A DNA stretch of 64,000 nt. Origin: Bremerella sp. TYQ1. Its GTDB lineage: Bacteria > Planctomycetota > Planctomycetia > Pirellulales > Pirellulaceae. Of the stretch, positions 36,664-45,394 are shown one piece after another (within the stretch, counting starts at the first letter, position 1; the number at the start of each line of letters is the position of its first letter). A program made the translations under genes and the position numbers. The notes under the pieces were generated by a model, which was not told the DNA's origin, made no database searches, and worked only from the letters and a program-made list of their open reading frames with translations. The stretch spans positions 2,666,001-2,730,000 of the forward strand of contig NZ_CP083740.1 in assembly GCF_020150455.1 (NCBI RefSeq). Reading direction: 5' to 3'.

Positions 36664-36691
36664 AGTGTACAAGTTTGCAGTTACATTGCAA
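36664..36691 (-). promoter_or_regulatory. Candidate recA promoter
   Basis: On the minus strand TTGCAA (36691-36686) and TACACT (36669-36664) are 16 bases apart, about 75 bases upstream of the recA ATG. The -10 region overlaps AACTTGTACACTGTT, which has AAC and GTT half-site-like ends and could be a repressor site, but no known consensus is matched. Confidence 0.45.
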
Positions 36692-36934
36692 TCTTGTTTC
36701 TGGGTTGTTTCTGAAATAGATGATCGGGGAGTGTCCGGACACGTTAGGTCAGCGGCCGAAAAGAAATTTCAGAAATCAGAAAATCGCCCGAGATGGCAAG
36801 ATAGGCAATTTGCCAAGTGGCTGCCGAATGTGCCTGCTAGCGGCCTGCCAGGTGCGATTGGGGGTGCTGCTTTTATTATAACCGAATGTACAAGGACTCT
36901 TGCCAAAGTCTTGACATATTGTGCCGCAAGTCTT

Positions 36935-36958
36935 GGTGTTATCTAGCTCAATAACACC
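36935..36958. promoter_or_regulatory. Inverted repeat upstream of recA, possible operator
   Basis: GGTGTTAT (36935-36942) and ATAACACC (36951-36958) are a perfect 8-base inverted repeat with an 8-base spacer. A TTGACA lies 18 bases to the left. It lies some 350 bases from the recA start and has no T run, so it looks more like a protein site than a terminator. Confidence 0.4.
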
Positions 36959-37179
36959 TCAAATCTCGCTGCCCCAAAACACATTTCCCTGCGATTGCCG
37001 AAAATAAGACGACATAGAGAGACGCGATCGGGCCTAGTTTTACCGAGGGTTTTGAGTAGCGAGAAAGAATTGCTCGCCCCTTGGACAGATTCCCGGTATA
37101 ACGGCAACCAACTCTACCCAGACTGCCCGCCGCAAACCCAAAAGTAGCCGCGGCTCTTTGAAAACCGATTGTCTTCTAC

Positions 37180-37752
37180 CTAACCGAGTTGGCCACGGCC
37201 GATGAGCGTGTACTTCGGTCCGGTGCGGTCGAGCTTGCTGGCAAAGATGCCAATCTCGGCGATATGCATCTCACCCATTGGCAATTCGCTGTGCTCGGCG
37301 AGCAAAGCTTTCAGGTCGTCGACTTCCTGGTTAAACCGTTTCAGCCGCCCCAGTGTGAGATGGGGATGATATTTTTTCTTCGAGTCTGGCGGAAAACCAA
37401 TCGACGCCAAGCTGGCCGTTAAATCTTCCTGGAGAGCAATCAGCTGCTCGCCCCCCTGCCCAGCTCCAACCCACAGCGTGCGGGGATTGTTGATGTCGGG
37501 GAACGCGCCGGTTCCGATCATTTCGAGATCAAACGCTTTGTGGTCGGCGGCGACATCGATGGTTCGCCGCGAAATATCGACAAGGTCTTGGCCAGTCACA
37601 TCCCCCAGAAAATTGGTCGTGATGTGCAGATTCTCTGGCTCGACCCACTTCACGTCGGCCTCGGCGGCCGAGAGCTTTCGGATTAGCTTCTCGGCCCTGC
37701 GTCGGACATCCGTGGAGATCTGCACGGCCAGAAAACAACGAGTCGCTTCCAT
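37180..37752 (-). CDS. thpR: RNA 2',3'-cyclic phosphodiesterase
   Basis: 2H phosphoesterase family member (LigT/ThpR) that opens 2',3'-cyclic phosphates and in vitro ligates tRNA halves. The 190 residues have both HxT motifs that name the family, H43-T45 (NLHITTNFLG) and H131-T133 (HPHLTLGRLK), with RCFLAVQIS at the start. It is 26 bases downstream of the PfkB kinase gene on the same strand and probably shares its transcript. Confidence 0.95.
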   Translation of the reverse strand: MEATRCFLAVQISTDVRRRAEKLIRKLSAAEADVKWVEPENLHITTNFLGDVTGQDLVDISRRTIDVAADHKAFDLEMIGTGAFPDINNPRTLWVGAGQGGEQLIALQEDLTASLASIGFPPDSKKKYHPHLTLGRLKRFNQEVDDLKALLAEHSELPMGEMHIAEIGIFASKLDRTGPKYTLIGRGQLG

Positions 37753-37778
37753 CGTGCAGGACTCCTTTCAGCGCTAGT

Positions 37779-38681
37779 TTAGAACGACAACATTTGACGG
37801 TACTGAGCAAATCGACCGTCGATTTCGTCGCGGCTGGTCCCCTTCAAGCGGTCGAGACTGAAGTCTTCGACGATGAAGCTGGCAACAACGGTTCCGTAAG
37901 CCATGGCTTCCTTAAGCGTCTTCGGATCGAAGTCGTTTTTCTCGGCCAAATAGCCCATCATGCCGCCGGCGAAGCTATCCCCAGCACCGGTCGGATCGAC
38001 CACTTCTGGCGTTGGGAACGCAGGCATCACGTATGTTTCGCTCTGCGAGAAGAACATGGCGCCATGCTCGCCCTTCTTCAGCACGACAAACTTCGGCCCC
38101 ATTTCCAGGACTTTCTGGCCAGCAAGAACCAGGTTTTCTTCGTTGGTCAGCAGCTTGGCTTCGCTGTCGTTCAGGACCAGACCGTCGATTCGGCTAAGGA
38201 GCGTTTTCAGCTGATCGTGCTCAATTTCGATCCACAAGTCCATCGTGTCGGCGACCACCAAACGTGGGCCGGTCATTTGATCGAGAACTTTCAGCTGGGT
38301 GGTCGGCGAACCGTTGGCCAGAAATACGAACGGGCAGCGACTGGCTTCTTCCGAAAGCGTCGGGCTGAAGTTTTCCAGCACGTTCAAATGAACTTCCAGC
38401 GTATCGCGGTCGTTCATGTTCGAGTGGTACTTACCGGTCCAACGGAACGTTTTGCCACCTTCTTCGATTTCAATGCCGGACGTATCGATGCCTCGATCGG
38501 AGAACAGCTTGGTGTGGTCTTCCTGCCAATCTTCGCCGACAACACCCACCATGCGAACACCGCTAAAGAAGCTGGCCGCATAAGAGAAGTGGGTAGCCGA
38601 CCCGCCAATGATGTTCTCGCGAACCTCGGTCGGGGTATGAATGGAATCGATGGCGATGGATCCGACGACCAGAAGTGACAT
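37779..38681 (-). CDS. PfkB-family carbohydrate kinase
   Basis: 300 residues of the ribokinase/PfkB family, which phosphorylates sugars or nucleosides with ATP. The N-terminal GSIAIDSI and GGSATHFSYAASFF patterns and the C-terminal anion-hole signature DPTGAGDSFAGG (D229 to G240, catalytic base D235) are clear. The substrate cannot be told: the family covers ribose, fructose and adenosine kinases and others. It forms a two-gene operon with thpR. Confidence 0.92.
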   Translation of the reverse strand: MSLLVVGSIAIDSIHTPTEVRENIIGGSATHFSYAASFFSGVRMVGVVGEDWQEDHTKLFSDRGIDTSGIEIEEGGKTFRWTGKYHSNMNDRDTLEVHLNVLENFSPTLSEEASRCPFVFLANGSPTTQLKVLDQMTGPRLVVADTMDLWIEIEHDQLKTLLSRIDGLVLNDSEAKLLTNEENLVLAGQKVLEMGPKFVVLKKGEHGAMFFSQSETYVMPAFPTPEVVDPTGAGDSFAGGMMGYLAEKNDFDPKTLKEAMAYGTVVASFIVEDFSLDRLKGTSRDEIDGRFAQYRQMLSF

Positions 38682-38920
38682 GGAGACGTCTCTCGTTTTA
38701 ACGTAGGCAGTGGAAATTCATTTTCACAATGCGTGGCCTCTGGCGGTCAAACGGTGGGAAGCAACCCACTTTCCGACCATAATGAACCTCGCAAAACGCC
38801 TCATTATCGAGGAAATGGCCCTGACTGCAACGTGACGCATGAAACCAAATCGGGTTCCCGGTCATTTTCTTGTGGCGTCCTGTTGTCCCCCCTTTTTTAG
38901 CCTGCCTGGCCTGAAAGGTC

Positions 38921-41872
38921 GTGAAATTGCCTTTTCGCCCTGCCCTGCTCTCCGTTTTCCTGCTTGTGTTCGCGTTGCCATCGTTCGTTTTCGGCGACGA
39001 AGAAAAGCGATTTGTCGCGATGCTGGAAGATGGCCGCATCGTCGAAGATGACGTCCTGCGAAATTGGTACTCCGGCAACGCCATGCCCCAGTTGGCTGGG
39101 CAAAGCCTGATCCATGGCAACAATCCCATGCGATGGATGATCGATCGTTCGCTGGGTCCTGCCGAGATGCCCAACGCGTACATCGAACTGTTCTCTGGCG
39201 ACCGCATCCCAGGCCACACCAACGCCTACTCACCGGCGTCGGTCGAATACCAAGTCGACGTCCCGGAGTACTTTACCGTAACGCCCAGTTTTTCGTTTCG
39301 GCGTTCGCCTGACTCGCGTTATCGGTCCGACGTGCGTGTGAAGCGAGACTTCGTTCGTAAGATTGTCTGGCAGCAACAGCCATCGTTGATCGATCGTCAT
39401 GTTCCAGCCACGGTGTTTCTGAAAAACGGTCGAGAGATCAGCTTCAGGGCTATCCGTTTTTCCGAAGCCGGGGTCCACCTTCTTTCTGGTCGCGAACGCA
39501 TGACGATTGGCTTTCACGAAGTCGCCGAGATCCACTTGGAAAACGAGTCGGTCTGGGAGAAACATCTCGACGAGTTAGCCATTCTGTTTCCCGACGGCAA
39601 AACCGAACCCGCCGATCAACAACGTTTGGTGCAGTGGGAAACGTCGGACGGCTTGGTGGCGACGACCTGCGTTCAGCGGATCGACGCCGACTCGCGTGGC
39701 GACAACAACAATTCCGATCGTTGGGTGCATGGTATTCAGCCGGCCTGGTCGCTCGATCCGATTTGGGTCGAATGCCGCTCGACATGGATTCGCCGGAGTT
39801 GGCCGATGCACGAGATGCCGTTGTTTCGATTGCCGTTTCAAGAGAACCGCTCGAAAGCCATGTTCTCGCGCAATGGTTTCTCGGCTCGCGTGAATCGCGG
39901 AATCTTGGCTGGCACGGCGAAGTCTGGCGAACGCACAAGCGGGTGGAACTTCGGCGTGATGGCTCCTAGCGAGCTGAGCTTTACGCTTCCACCGATCGCG
40001 ACCGGATTTCAAACGTTCGTCGGCATCGATCAGGCCGCTCACGATCGAGGGTGCATTCGTGGCTTGGTGAAAGTGTCGTGGGAAAGCTCCCCCAAATTCC
40101 AAAGCGAGTCGATCGTCGGCTCAGAAAAGTTAATCGACGCCGGCAACATTCATTGGGGCGAGACACCCAAAAATGGTCAGCTGATTCTCGAAGCCGACAT
40201 GGCACACGAATCGCGACCGGACGGGGCCGATCCGTTTGATATTCGCGATATGACCAATTGGATCGAACCTCGAATCGAGTTGGACAAGGAGAAACTACAC
40301 CAAGCGATTTACGACCGAACGCCTCGAACGATGTTGGCCTGGCAAGGGTGGACTCTGGAATCGAAACGAGAAGATCTCAAGTTTCAGACGATTCGCCGCC
40401 GCGTTGAATACGCGCACGAAGTCCTCTCTTGGCGAGAAACGGTGATCGCGAAGAACGAGCCGCTACGGCTTTCGATGAAAAAGAAAATCGATCCTGATTC
40501 GAGATATCTGGAAGTCAACGTCTCGAAGTTCGACGGAGGCGACGAGGTAGAGCTGGGTGTGTTGGTCAACGGAATTCCGGTTCTTGAGCAACCGCTGAAA
40601 AACACCAACACCCATGACCATGTCAACTCACCACCACCGATGCTGGTCGACTTGGACCCATTCATGGATAGCGAAGTGACGATCGAGCTGACGCAATCGG
40701 TTGGGCCCGACAACATGCCAATCGATTGGCGTGGCATTACCTTTTCAGCAAAGCCATCGTTTTTGCGTCCCGTGTTGGATGCCCCAAGCCTGGCTGATGT
40801 CGAAGCGATGAAGAATCTTGACGGGGAATCCGTCGACGCAACATGGCGAAATGAGATTCGCCTGGTCAGTCGACCAGCCGTCGAAATTGCGGATGGTCCC
40901 TGGGTACAAATTGCAAGCTTCGATCAACCGATTGAAATTCGAGAGCGTCCCTTGCCAGGTCAATTCCGACAGATGCGATTTGCCTTTCAAAAACGGGGCA
41001 AAGGTTACGTTCAAATCCGACTGCTTCATGCTAACGACGCTGAACGCCCCGCGATCTATTCCGTCGCGACCAGCAAAGCGGAGAAAGGAGTTGTCGAACT
41101 CCAACCGAAAAAAGTGGAAGAAGATCTTTGGGAAATCGCTCATGCCGACATCTTCTCCAACTTCGGTGAAATCAATATCGATGGCATTGCCATTCAATCG
41201 ACCGGAGAAGCATCGTCGGTGTGGGATCAAATGGTCATCTCCAGCAGTGCCAGTCATTACGACCGACTTGTCTCGATTTCGCCCATCAACAATCGCTGGG
41301 ACGACTGGCAAAAGCGGTCGGACGACCTCCTGCCACGTCTGATGAAGGCCACCGTAGAAATAAAACGTCCAAAAAAATCACCCCAATCGGCGATTTTGTT
41401 CGACATCAATCAAGGTCTCTTCGCCACCCTGGGAGACGACGATTGGAAGCGTGGCGAGACGATCGAAATTATTCGCGATGATGGCAAAACGTTTCAGGGA
41501 AAGTGCCTGGGCATGGACCCTGAATCGAAGTTTGCGATCGCCCAAATTGAGAAAGTTGAACAATCGGGAGAGTGGGCTCACTTCGATTTAAACAGCCGAG
41601 ATAAGTTCGATCCCCAATTCGCATACATGGTAATTCAGGCAAACGAGAAACCAGACTCACTATCTTGGGATATCTGCCGACCGCTTACTTTCACAAAGAC
41701 TTATGAGATTCTTTCCGCACCAGAACCGTTCGCATGCCAAGTAGGTGCGATCGTCATCGATCGAGACCATAAGATCGCTGGGTTCGTGGTCGCTCTAACT
41801 CCCAGCGGGGCTCCCGTTCTTGCCATTGGGCACCCCCTAACGGAAAGACTCACCACCCTTATGGGCAATTAA
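38921..41872 (+). CDS. Large secreted protein with NPCBM-like and degenerate trypsin-like domains
   Basis: 983 residues of unknown function, starting with GTG at 38921 and a signal peptide (FRPALLSVFLLVFALPSFVFG). Residues about 300-450 look like a carbohydrate-binding NPCBM-type jelly roll (SGWNFGVMAPSELSFTLPP, TGFQTFVGIDQAAHDRG). Residues 818-983 resemble an HtrA/DegP-type trypsin fold: SAILFDINQGLFATLGDDD, GKCLGMDPESKFAIAQIE where DegP has V.G.D...DLAVL.., and QVGAIVIDRDHKIAGFVVAL where the active enzymes have GNSGGPLV. The catalytic Ser motif is lost and no catalytic His is evident, so this domain is probably a pseudo-protease. The AAAGG before the GTG is weak, so the start is not certain. 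Confidence 0.85.
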   Translation: MKLPFRPALLSVFLLVFALPSFVFGDEEKRFVAMLEDGRIVEDDVLRNWYSGNAMPQLAGQSLIHGNNPMRWMIDRSLGPAEMPNAYIELFSGDRIPGHTNAYSPASVEYQVDVPEYFTVTPSFSFRRSPDSRYRSDVRVKRDFVRKIVWQQQPSLIDRHVPATVFLKNGREISFRAIRFSEAGVHLLSGRERMTIGFHEVAEIHLENESVWEKHLDELAILFPDGKTEPADQQRLVQWETSDGLVATTCVQRIDADSRGDNNNSDRWVHGIQPAWSLDPIWVECRSTWIRRSWPMHEMPLFRLPFQENRSKAMFSRNGFSARVNRGILAGTAKSGERTSGWNFGVMAPSELSFTLPPIATGFQTFVGIDQAAHDRGCIRGLVKVSWESSPKFQSESIVGSEKLIDAGNIHWGETPKNGQLILEADMAHESRPDGADPFDIRDMTNWIEPRIELDKEKLHQAIYDRTPRTMLAWQGWTLESKREDLKFQTIRRRVEYAHEVLSWRETVIAKNEPLRLSMKKKIDPDSRYLEVNVSKFDGGDEVELGVLVNGIPVLEQPLKNTNTHDHVNSPPPMLVDLDPFMDSEVTIELTQSVGPDNMPIDWRGITFSAKPSFLRPVLDAPSLADVEAMKNLDGESVDATWRNEIRLVSRPAVEIADGPWVQIASFDQPIEIRERPLPGQFRQMRFAFQKRGKGYVQIRLLHANDAERPAIYSVATSKAEKGVVELQPKKVEEDLWEIAHADIFSNFGEINIDGIAIQSTGEASSVWDQMVISSSASHYDRLVSISPINNRWDDWQKRSDDLLPRLMKATVEIKRPKKSPQSAILFDINQGLFATLGDDDWKRGETIEIIRDDGKTFQGKCLGMDPESKFAIAQIEKVEQSGEWAHFDLNSRDKFDPQFAYMVIQANEKPDSLSWDICRPLTFTKTYEILSAPEPFACQVGAIVIDRDHKIAGFVVALTPSGAPVLAIGHPLTERLTTLMGN

Positions 41873-42015
41873 ACAGTAGAAGCGTTTTTTCTATATTTTA
41901 TTAAATACCCCGTCTACGGGAATTTCTTCATTCATCTTGGCCTGCGCCAAGACGAAACTATTCTAAGTGCTCCTGAGACAATCTCCTTATTTACCTCATC
42001 TCCAGGAAGTCCGTG

Positions 42016-42894
42016 ATGTCTAAAAACAAAGGTTTCACTCTCGTCGAGTTGCTCGTCGTCATCGCCATTATTGGCGTCTTAATTGCGCTCTTACTGCCGG
42101 CCGTTCAACAGGCCCGCGAAGCCGCACGCCGCATGCAGTGCACTAATAGCGCCAAACAAATCGTCCTGGCGATGCATAACTACGAATCTTCGTTCAACTG
42201 CTTCCCAACTGGTCGCCTAGGCTGCGACGGGGCATGTAGCCCACAAAACGGTCCCGGTACCAGTGGCTTTGTTCTGCTGCTTCCATTCATTGAACAGAAT
42301 GCGCTGTACGAACAATTCGCTCCTTACGGGCCAGGATCGGGCTTCCCTGCTTCGCTTCCAGAAGCAATCTTGTCGACGCGACCTGATGCCTACGTCTGTC
42401 CAAGTTCGACCATGCCAGAAACGGTAACCGTTAGCAGCAAGGAATGGGCGACCGCTTCCTATGCTTTGGTTTCAGGACATATCGGTCCTTCGCAAGGGAT
42501 TGGCTTGAATGTCAAGCTGAACAACACCGGTATGTTCATGTACCGCGATGCCTACGAAATGCGTGACGCGACCGACGGGCTTTCTAACGTGATGCTCGTG
42601 GGTGAAGTGATTGATGGCCATCTGTCGAATCACATTAACCGCTGGGCCTCGGCTGGACGTCACCTGGACTCGCTGCGAACCGTTGACAATCCTGTCAACA
42701 CGCCACCCGGTGAAGGAATCACCACCGCCCCTTATGGCGAAGAGCTCAACGGCGCTTTTGGTAGCCGTCACCCTGGCGGTGCCAACTTCGCATTTGGCGA
42801 CGGTTCGGTGCATTTCATTCCGGAAACCATCAATCTCACTGTCTATCGATTGCTAGGCCAGCGTGCCTCCGGTCAACCGAAAACGATTGACTAA
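42016..42894 (+). CDS. DUF1559 prepilin-like protein
   Basis: 292 residues with a textbook type II/IV pseudopilin leader: NKGFTLVELLVVIAIIGVLIALLLPAVQ with Glu at position +5 after the cleavage-site Gly. The body is the DUF1559 domain typical of planctomycetes (ARRMQCTNSAKQIVLAMHNYES, then SRHPGGANFAFGDGSVHFI at the end). Exported and probably processed by a prepilin peptidase; the pilus or secretion role of the family is inferred. AGGAAG lies in front of the ATG at 42016; an adjacent GTG at 42013 is in frame. It is followed by a small lipoprotein 53 bases later, a common pairing in these bacteria. Confidence 0.93.
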   Translation: MSKNKGFTLVELLVVIAIIGVLIALLLPAVQQAREAARRMQCTNSAKQIVLAMHNYESSFNCFPTGRLGCDGACSPQNGPGTSGFVLLLPFIEQNALYEQFAPYGPGSGFPASLPEAILSTRPDAYVCPSSTMPETVTVSSKEWATASYALVSGHIGPSQGIGLNVKLNNTGMFMYRDAYEMRDATDGLSNVMLVGEVIDGHLSNHINRWASAGRHLDSLRTVDNPVNTPPGEGITTAPYGEELNGAFGSRHPGGANFAFGDGSVHFIPETINLTVYRLLGQRASGQPKTID

Positions 42895-42947
42895 CCCGAT
42901 ACGCCGTCTCTTATCGAATCTATAGACACTCAAGTGAGATGATAACC

Positions 42948-43406
42948 ATGTCGAGACTTCTCTCGATTGCGCTGATTATTTTGCCGGTTCTGTTGTGTGG
43001 CTGTGGTGATGGCCGGCCAGAGTTGGTCGAAACATCCGGACAAGTCCTGCTCAACGGCGAGCCGCTTACCTTTCAAGGGAGCGGCTTCATCCAAGTCATT
43101 CCGGCAGACAACCGTTCGGCATCTGGAAAGATCAATCCTCAGGATGGCACGTTCAAGCTCACAACGTTTGAAAACGGAGATGGTGTCATCCCTGGTGAAC
43201 ACCCGGTGACGGTAAAAGTCACCGCACTGGGCCCTGGCGGTCAGGCAGTCGATCTTCTGCCTAGGGAATACACCGATATCCAAACCAGTGGTTTGACGAT
43301 TGTCGTTGATCAACCGACCGACTCGTTGAAAATCGAACTAGAAGGCAAACTGCGTGCAGCTCCCTCCGCTTCGAATGCTCTTCAAGGGGACGCTTCCGGC
43401 TTCTAG
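42948..43406 (+). CDS. Small lipoprotein with a transthyretin-like fold
   Basis: About 152 residues from the ATG at 42948; an in-frame ATG at 42939 is also possible. The lipobox LLCGC makes it a lipoprotein. The rest has the beta-rich pattern of planctomycete transthyretin-like/carboxypeptidase-regulatory lipoproteins: VETSGQVLLNGEPL, QDGTFKLTTFENGDGVIPGEHPVTV. These follow DUF1559 genes very often. Its stop is only 2 bases from the stop of the convergent asparaginase-family gene, with no terminator between them. Confidence 0.85.
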   Translation: MSRLLSIALIILPVLLCGCGDGRPELVETSGQVLLNGEPLTFQGSGFIQVIPADNRSASGKINPQDGTFKLTTFENGDGVIPGEHPVTVKVTALGPGGQAVDLLPREYTDIQTSGLTIVVDQPTDSLKIELEGKLRAAPSASNALQGDASGF

Positions 43407-43408
43407 TC

Positions 43409-44356
43409 CTAGTCAGCGGGAAACAGAGCTTCGCATGCTTCGTGGCGTGTTCCGTCGTCGTCGGTGATTGCAATCTGCCAGTCACCACGTAGACAGACGC
43501 CAGCATGCGATCCATCTTTGCCGAGAAGATACAGCTGTAGATTGAAGTTCGGCCTTCCTAAAGGATCGACCTCGAATGGTGGCGCATGCCGAGCTGCTTG
43601 TTCCAGGGCGTTCATCCCTGCGTCGCGAGGCGACATCCCCTGTCCCATCAAATGCACCGCATGAAAGCTAGAGCAGTTCAGTAAGTTTGCTTCTCCATGC
43701 CCGATGCTGCCGCAGGTCCCATGTTCGTTATCGACGTATAAACCGGCCCCGAAAATCGGAGAGTCGCCCACCCGGCCTGGCGTTTTGAAACAATGCCCGC
43801 TGGTTGAAGTAACACACGCCAAATCACCACGTACATCTTGCCCAGCAACATGAACCGTCCCGGCAGGATGACGATAGAACTTCGTCAAGATTTTCATGAG
43901 CTCTTCGGTCTCGTCATCTGGAGGAGCCGGTAGCCATTCTTTGTTGGCCTGATAAGTTCGCTTCCACAAACGCCACAGTTTGCGTGCCTTCTCAGTGAGA
44001 AGATTTTCTTCTTCAAACCCACAAGCCCGCGCAAACTCGCATGCTCCATCTCCGTGCAACATGACACGACGCGACTCTTTCATCAAAGCAAGGGCCACTT
44101 TCGAGACGTGGCGGACGTTTTTAAGGCCAATGATCGAACCACCGCGGTGTGTCCGGCCATCCATGACGGCCGCGTCCAGACTCACGTGTCCTTGCTCGTC
44201 CGGAAGTCCTCCATACCCGACGGTTAGTTCGTCGGGATCGTCTTCCACTAACGTTGTCCCTTCGACACATGCGTCTACAGGGGACCAATCTTCCTTCAGC
44301 AGCTGCCAGGCACGGCGAGTCGCATCCAATCCGTTGTGAGAGGCAATCACTTTCAT
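43409..44356 (-). CDS. Glycosylasparaginase / isoaspartyl peptidase family (Ntn-hydrolase)
   Basis: 315 residues of the T2 (asparaginase/aspartylglucosaminidase) family, which self-cleaves and uses the new N-terminal Thr to hydrolyse amide bonds. The pro-peptide part has VEDDPDELTVGYGGLP, DAAVMDG and GGSIIGLKNVRHVSKVA. The cleavage/catalytic Thr is T167 in HPAGTVHVAG, where the family has HGTVGAV, followed by STSGHCFKTPGRVGDSPIFGAGLYVDN and GHGEANLL. No signal peptide is present at the N-terminus, so it is probably cytoplasmic. Natural substrate not known. Confidence 0.9.
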   Translation of the reverse strand: MKVIASHNGLDATRRAWQLLKEDWSPVDACVEGTTLVEDDPDELTVGYGGLPDEQGHVSLDAAVMDGRTHRGGSIIGLKNVRHVSKVALALMKESRRVMLHGDGACEFARACGFEEENLLTEKARKLWRLWKRTYQANKEWLPAPPDDETEELMKILTKFYRHPAGTVHVAGQDVRGDLACVTSTSGHCFKTPGRVGDSPIFGAGLYVDNEHGTCGSIGHGEANLLNCSSFHAVHLMGQGMSPRDAGMNALEQAARHAPPFEVDPLGRPNFNLQLYLLGKDGSHAGVCLRGDWQIAITDDDGTRHEACEALFPAD

Positions 44357-44601
44357 GGTTTTTTGTTACTGCGACAAAGGTATAATGGATGGTCTAGAAA
44401 TAACCGTGCCTTGGTATCTTTGAGGTACCATTCGGCCGAGGACCTGCAAGGCGGTGGTTTGCGGGCAAGTCTACCCGCGAGCGTAGCATATATCTTCGGA
44501 CGATTGTCAACGGAATGAATTCAGTTTGCGATCATGCCGTGTCTTTCTGAATGCCAGGAAGTCCGGTCGATCTTTCATCGCCTTGCCCCCTCATAGCACT
44601 C

Positions 44602-45390
44602 ATGACAGATCGTTTTGACGAGAACGATTCGCCCACCCATTTGCGGATCAACCAAGCCCCTGACGTCCCCTCACGGCAACTGCGTTGGCTTCGCGGCCTG
44701 GGCGCTGCCGTGGTTGCTTTATCGCTAGTCGTGGCATTTGGGCCACTCTTCTTTGCGTCGGACGTCACTTCGACAGAGATCACCACCTACTTTTTATGTC
44801 TAGCCGGTGTCGCGGTGCTGGATGTTGGCTTGACGGCAGTGATTATCACGTGGCGAAACGTCGCTGCATCTCGGCTTGGCGAGTGGCAATTCACGATCGA
44901 TGGCTTCCAGTCTTCCCTCTTCCGAAATTTACTGCTTGGTGGCGGACTCCACATGCTGTCCTTATTTCTGCTGTGGATCCCATTGCTTCGCGAGAACGAT
45001 CCTCCACTTCCGCTGAACGGATTTTTACCGTTCGCGGTCATGTCAGGTTTTGGTGCCCTAGCGAGTATTCCGTGGCTCGTGCAGTACTTCCTGAATGTGA
45101 AAGGGCACGATCTGGAAGTGCACGAAGAGGGATTGATGGTCGGTGGGTTTTATCCCTGCCGCTGGAACCGGATCTTGGGATATACGGTCTGGGAAGATGC
45201 CGCGACGCTTGTTGTGCTTGATATTCGGGGGCGCGGCCCTGTCGAAGTTTTTATGGCCCCAGGCGACCGCAAGATGCTCGTTGAAGAGCTTCGCAAGCAT
45301 GTCGGCCCTCCGAAACGTGAAGGGCGCTCGGACGATCTGCCGGATGACAATGGCGACAACCAGTTCGGGAACCTGTCGGTGTTTCGTTAA
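44602..45390 (+). CDS. Multi-pass membrane protein of unknown function
   Basis: 262 residues. The ATG at 44602 is chosen over an upstream frame from 44551. About four hydrophobic helices (ALSLVVAFGPLFFAS, YFLCLAGVAVLDVGL, LHMLSLFLLWIPLL, FAVMSGFGALASIPWL) are followed by a soluble tail (LEVHEEGLMVGGFYPCRWNR, YTVWEDAATLVVLDIRGRG) with the strand pattern of PH-like or YcxB-like membrane-associated domains. The N-terminus is polar and starts TDRFDENDSP. It ends 4 bases from the convergent methyltransferase gene. Confidence 0.75.
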   Translation: MTDRFDENDSPTHLRINQAPDVPSRQLRWLRGLGAAVVALSLVVAFGPLFFASDVTSTEITTYFLCLAGVAVLDVGLTAVIITWRNVAASRLGEWQFTIDGFQSSLFRNLLLGGGLHMLSLFLLWIPLLRENDPPLPLNGFLPFAVMSGFGALASIPWLVQYFLNVKGHDLEVHEEGLMVGGFYPCRWNRILGYTVWEDAATLVVLDIRGRGPVEVFMAPGDRKMLVEELRKHVGPPKREGRSDDLPDDNGDNQFGNLSVFR

Positions 45391-45394
45391 ACGC

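Larger units (their letters stand above)
36591..37179. other. Long regulatory region upstream of recA
   Basis: 589 bases with no supported gene between recA and thpR, both on the minus strand. It holds the recA promoter candidate (36664-36691), a second TATAAT box on the minus strand at 36875-36880 without a good -35, and the palindrome at 36935-36958. Confidence 0.55.

Noticed and set aside
36600..36720. SOS box upstream of recA
   Set aside because: No match to CTGT-N8-ACAG or GAAC-N4-GTTC; only a loose AAC/GTT pair around the -10.
36911..36942. TTGACA with a TGTTAT 20 bases later
   Set aside because: Spacing is wrong and no plus-strand gene follows for 2 kb.
38921..39222. Minus-strand frames opposite the secreted protein start
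   Set aside because: They lie under a gene with a signal peptide and are not supported by codon pattern.
44381..44386. TATAAT box between the asparaginase-family and membrane-protein genes
   Set aside because: No acceptable -35 at 16-18 bases.
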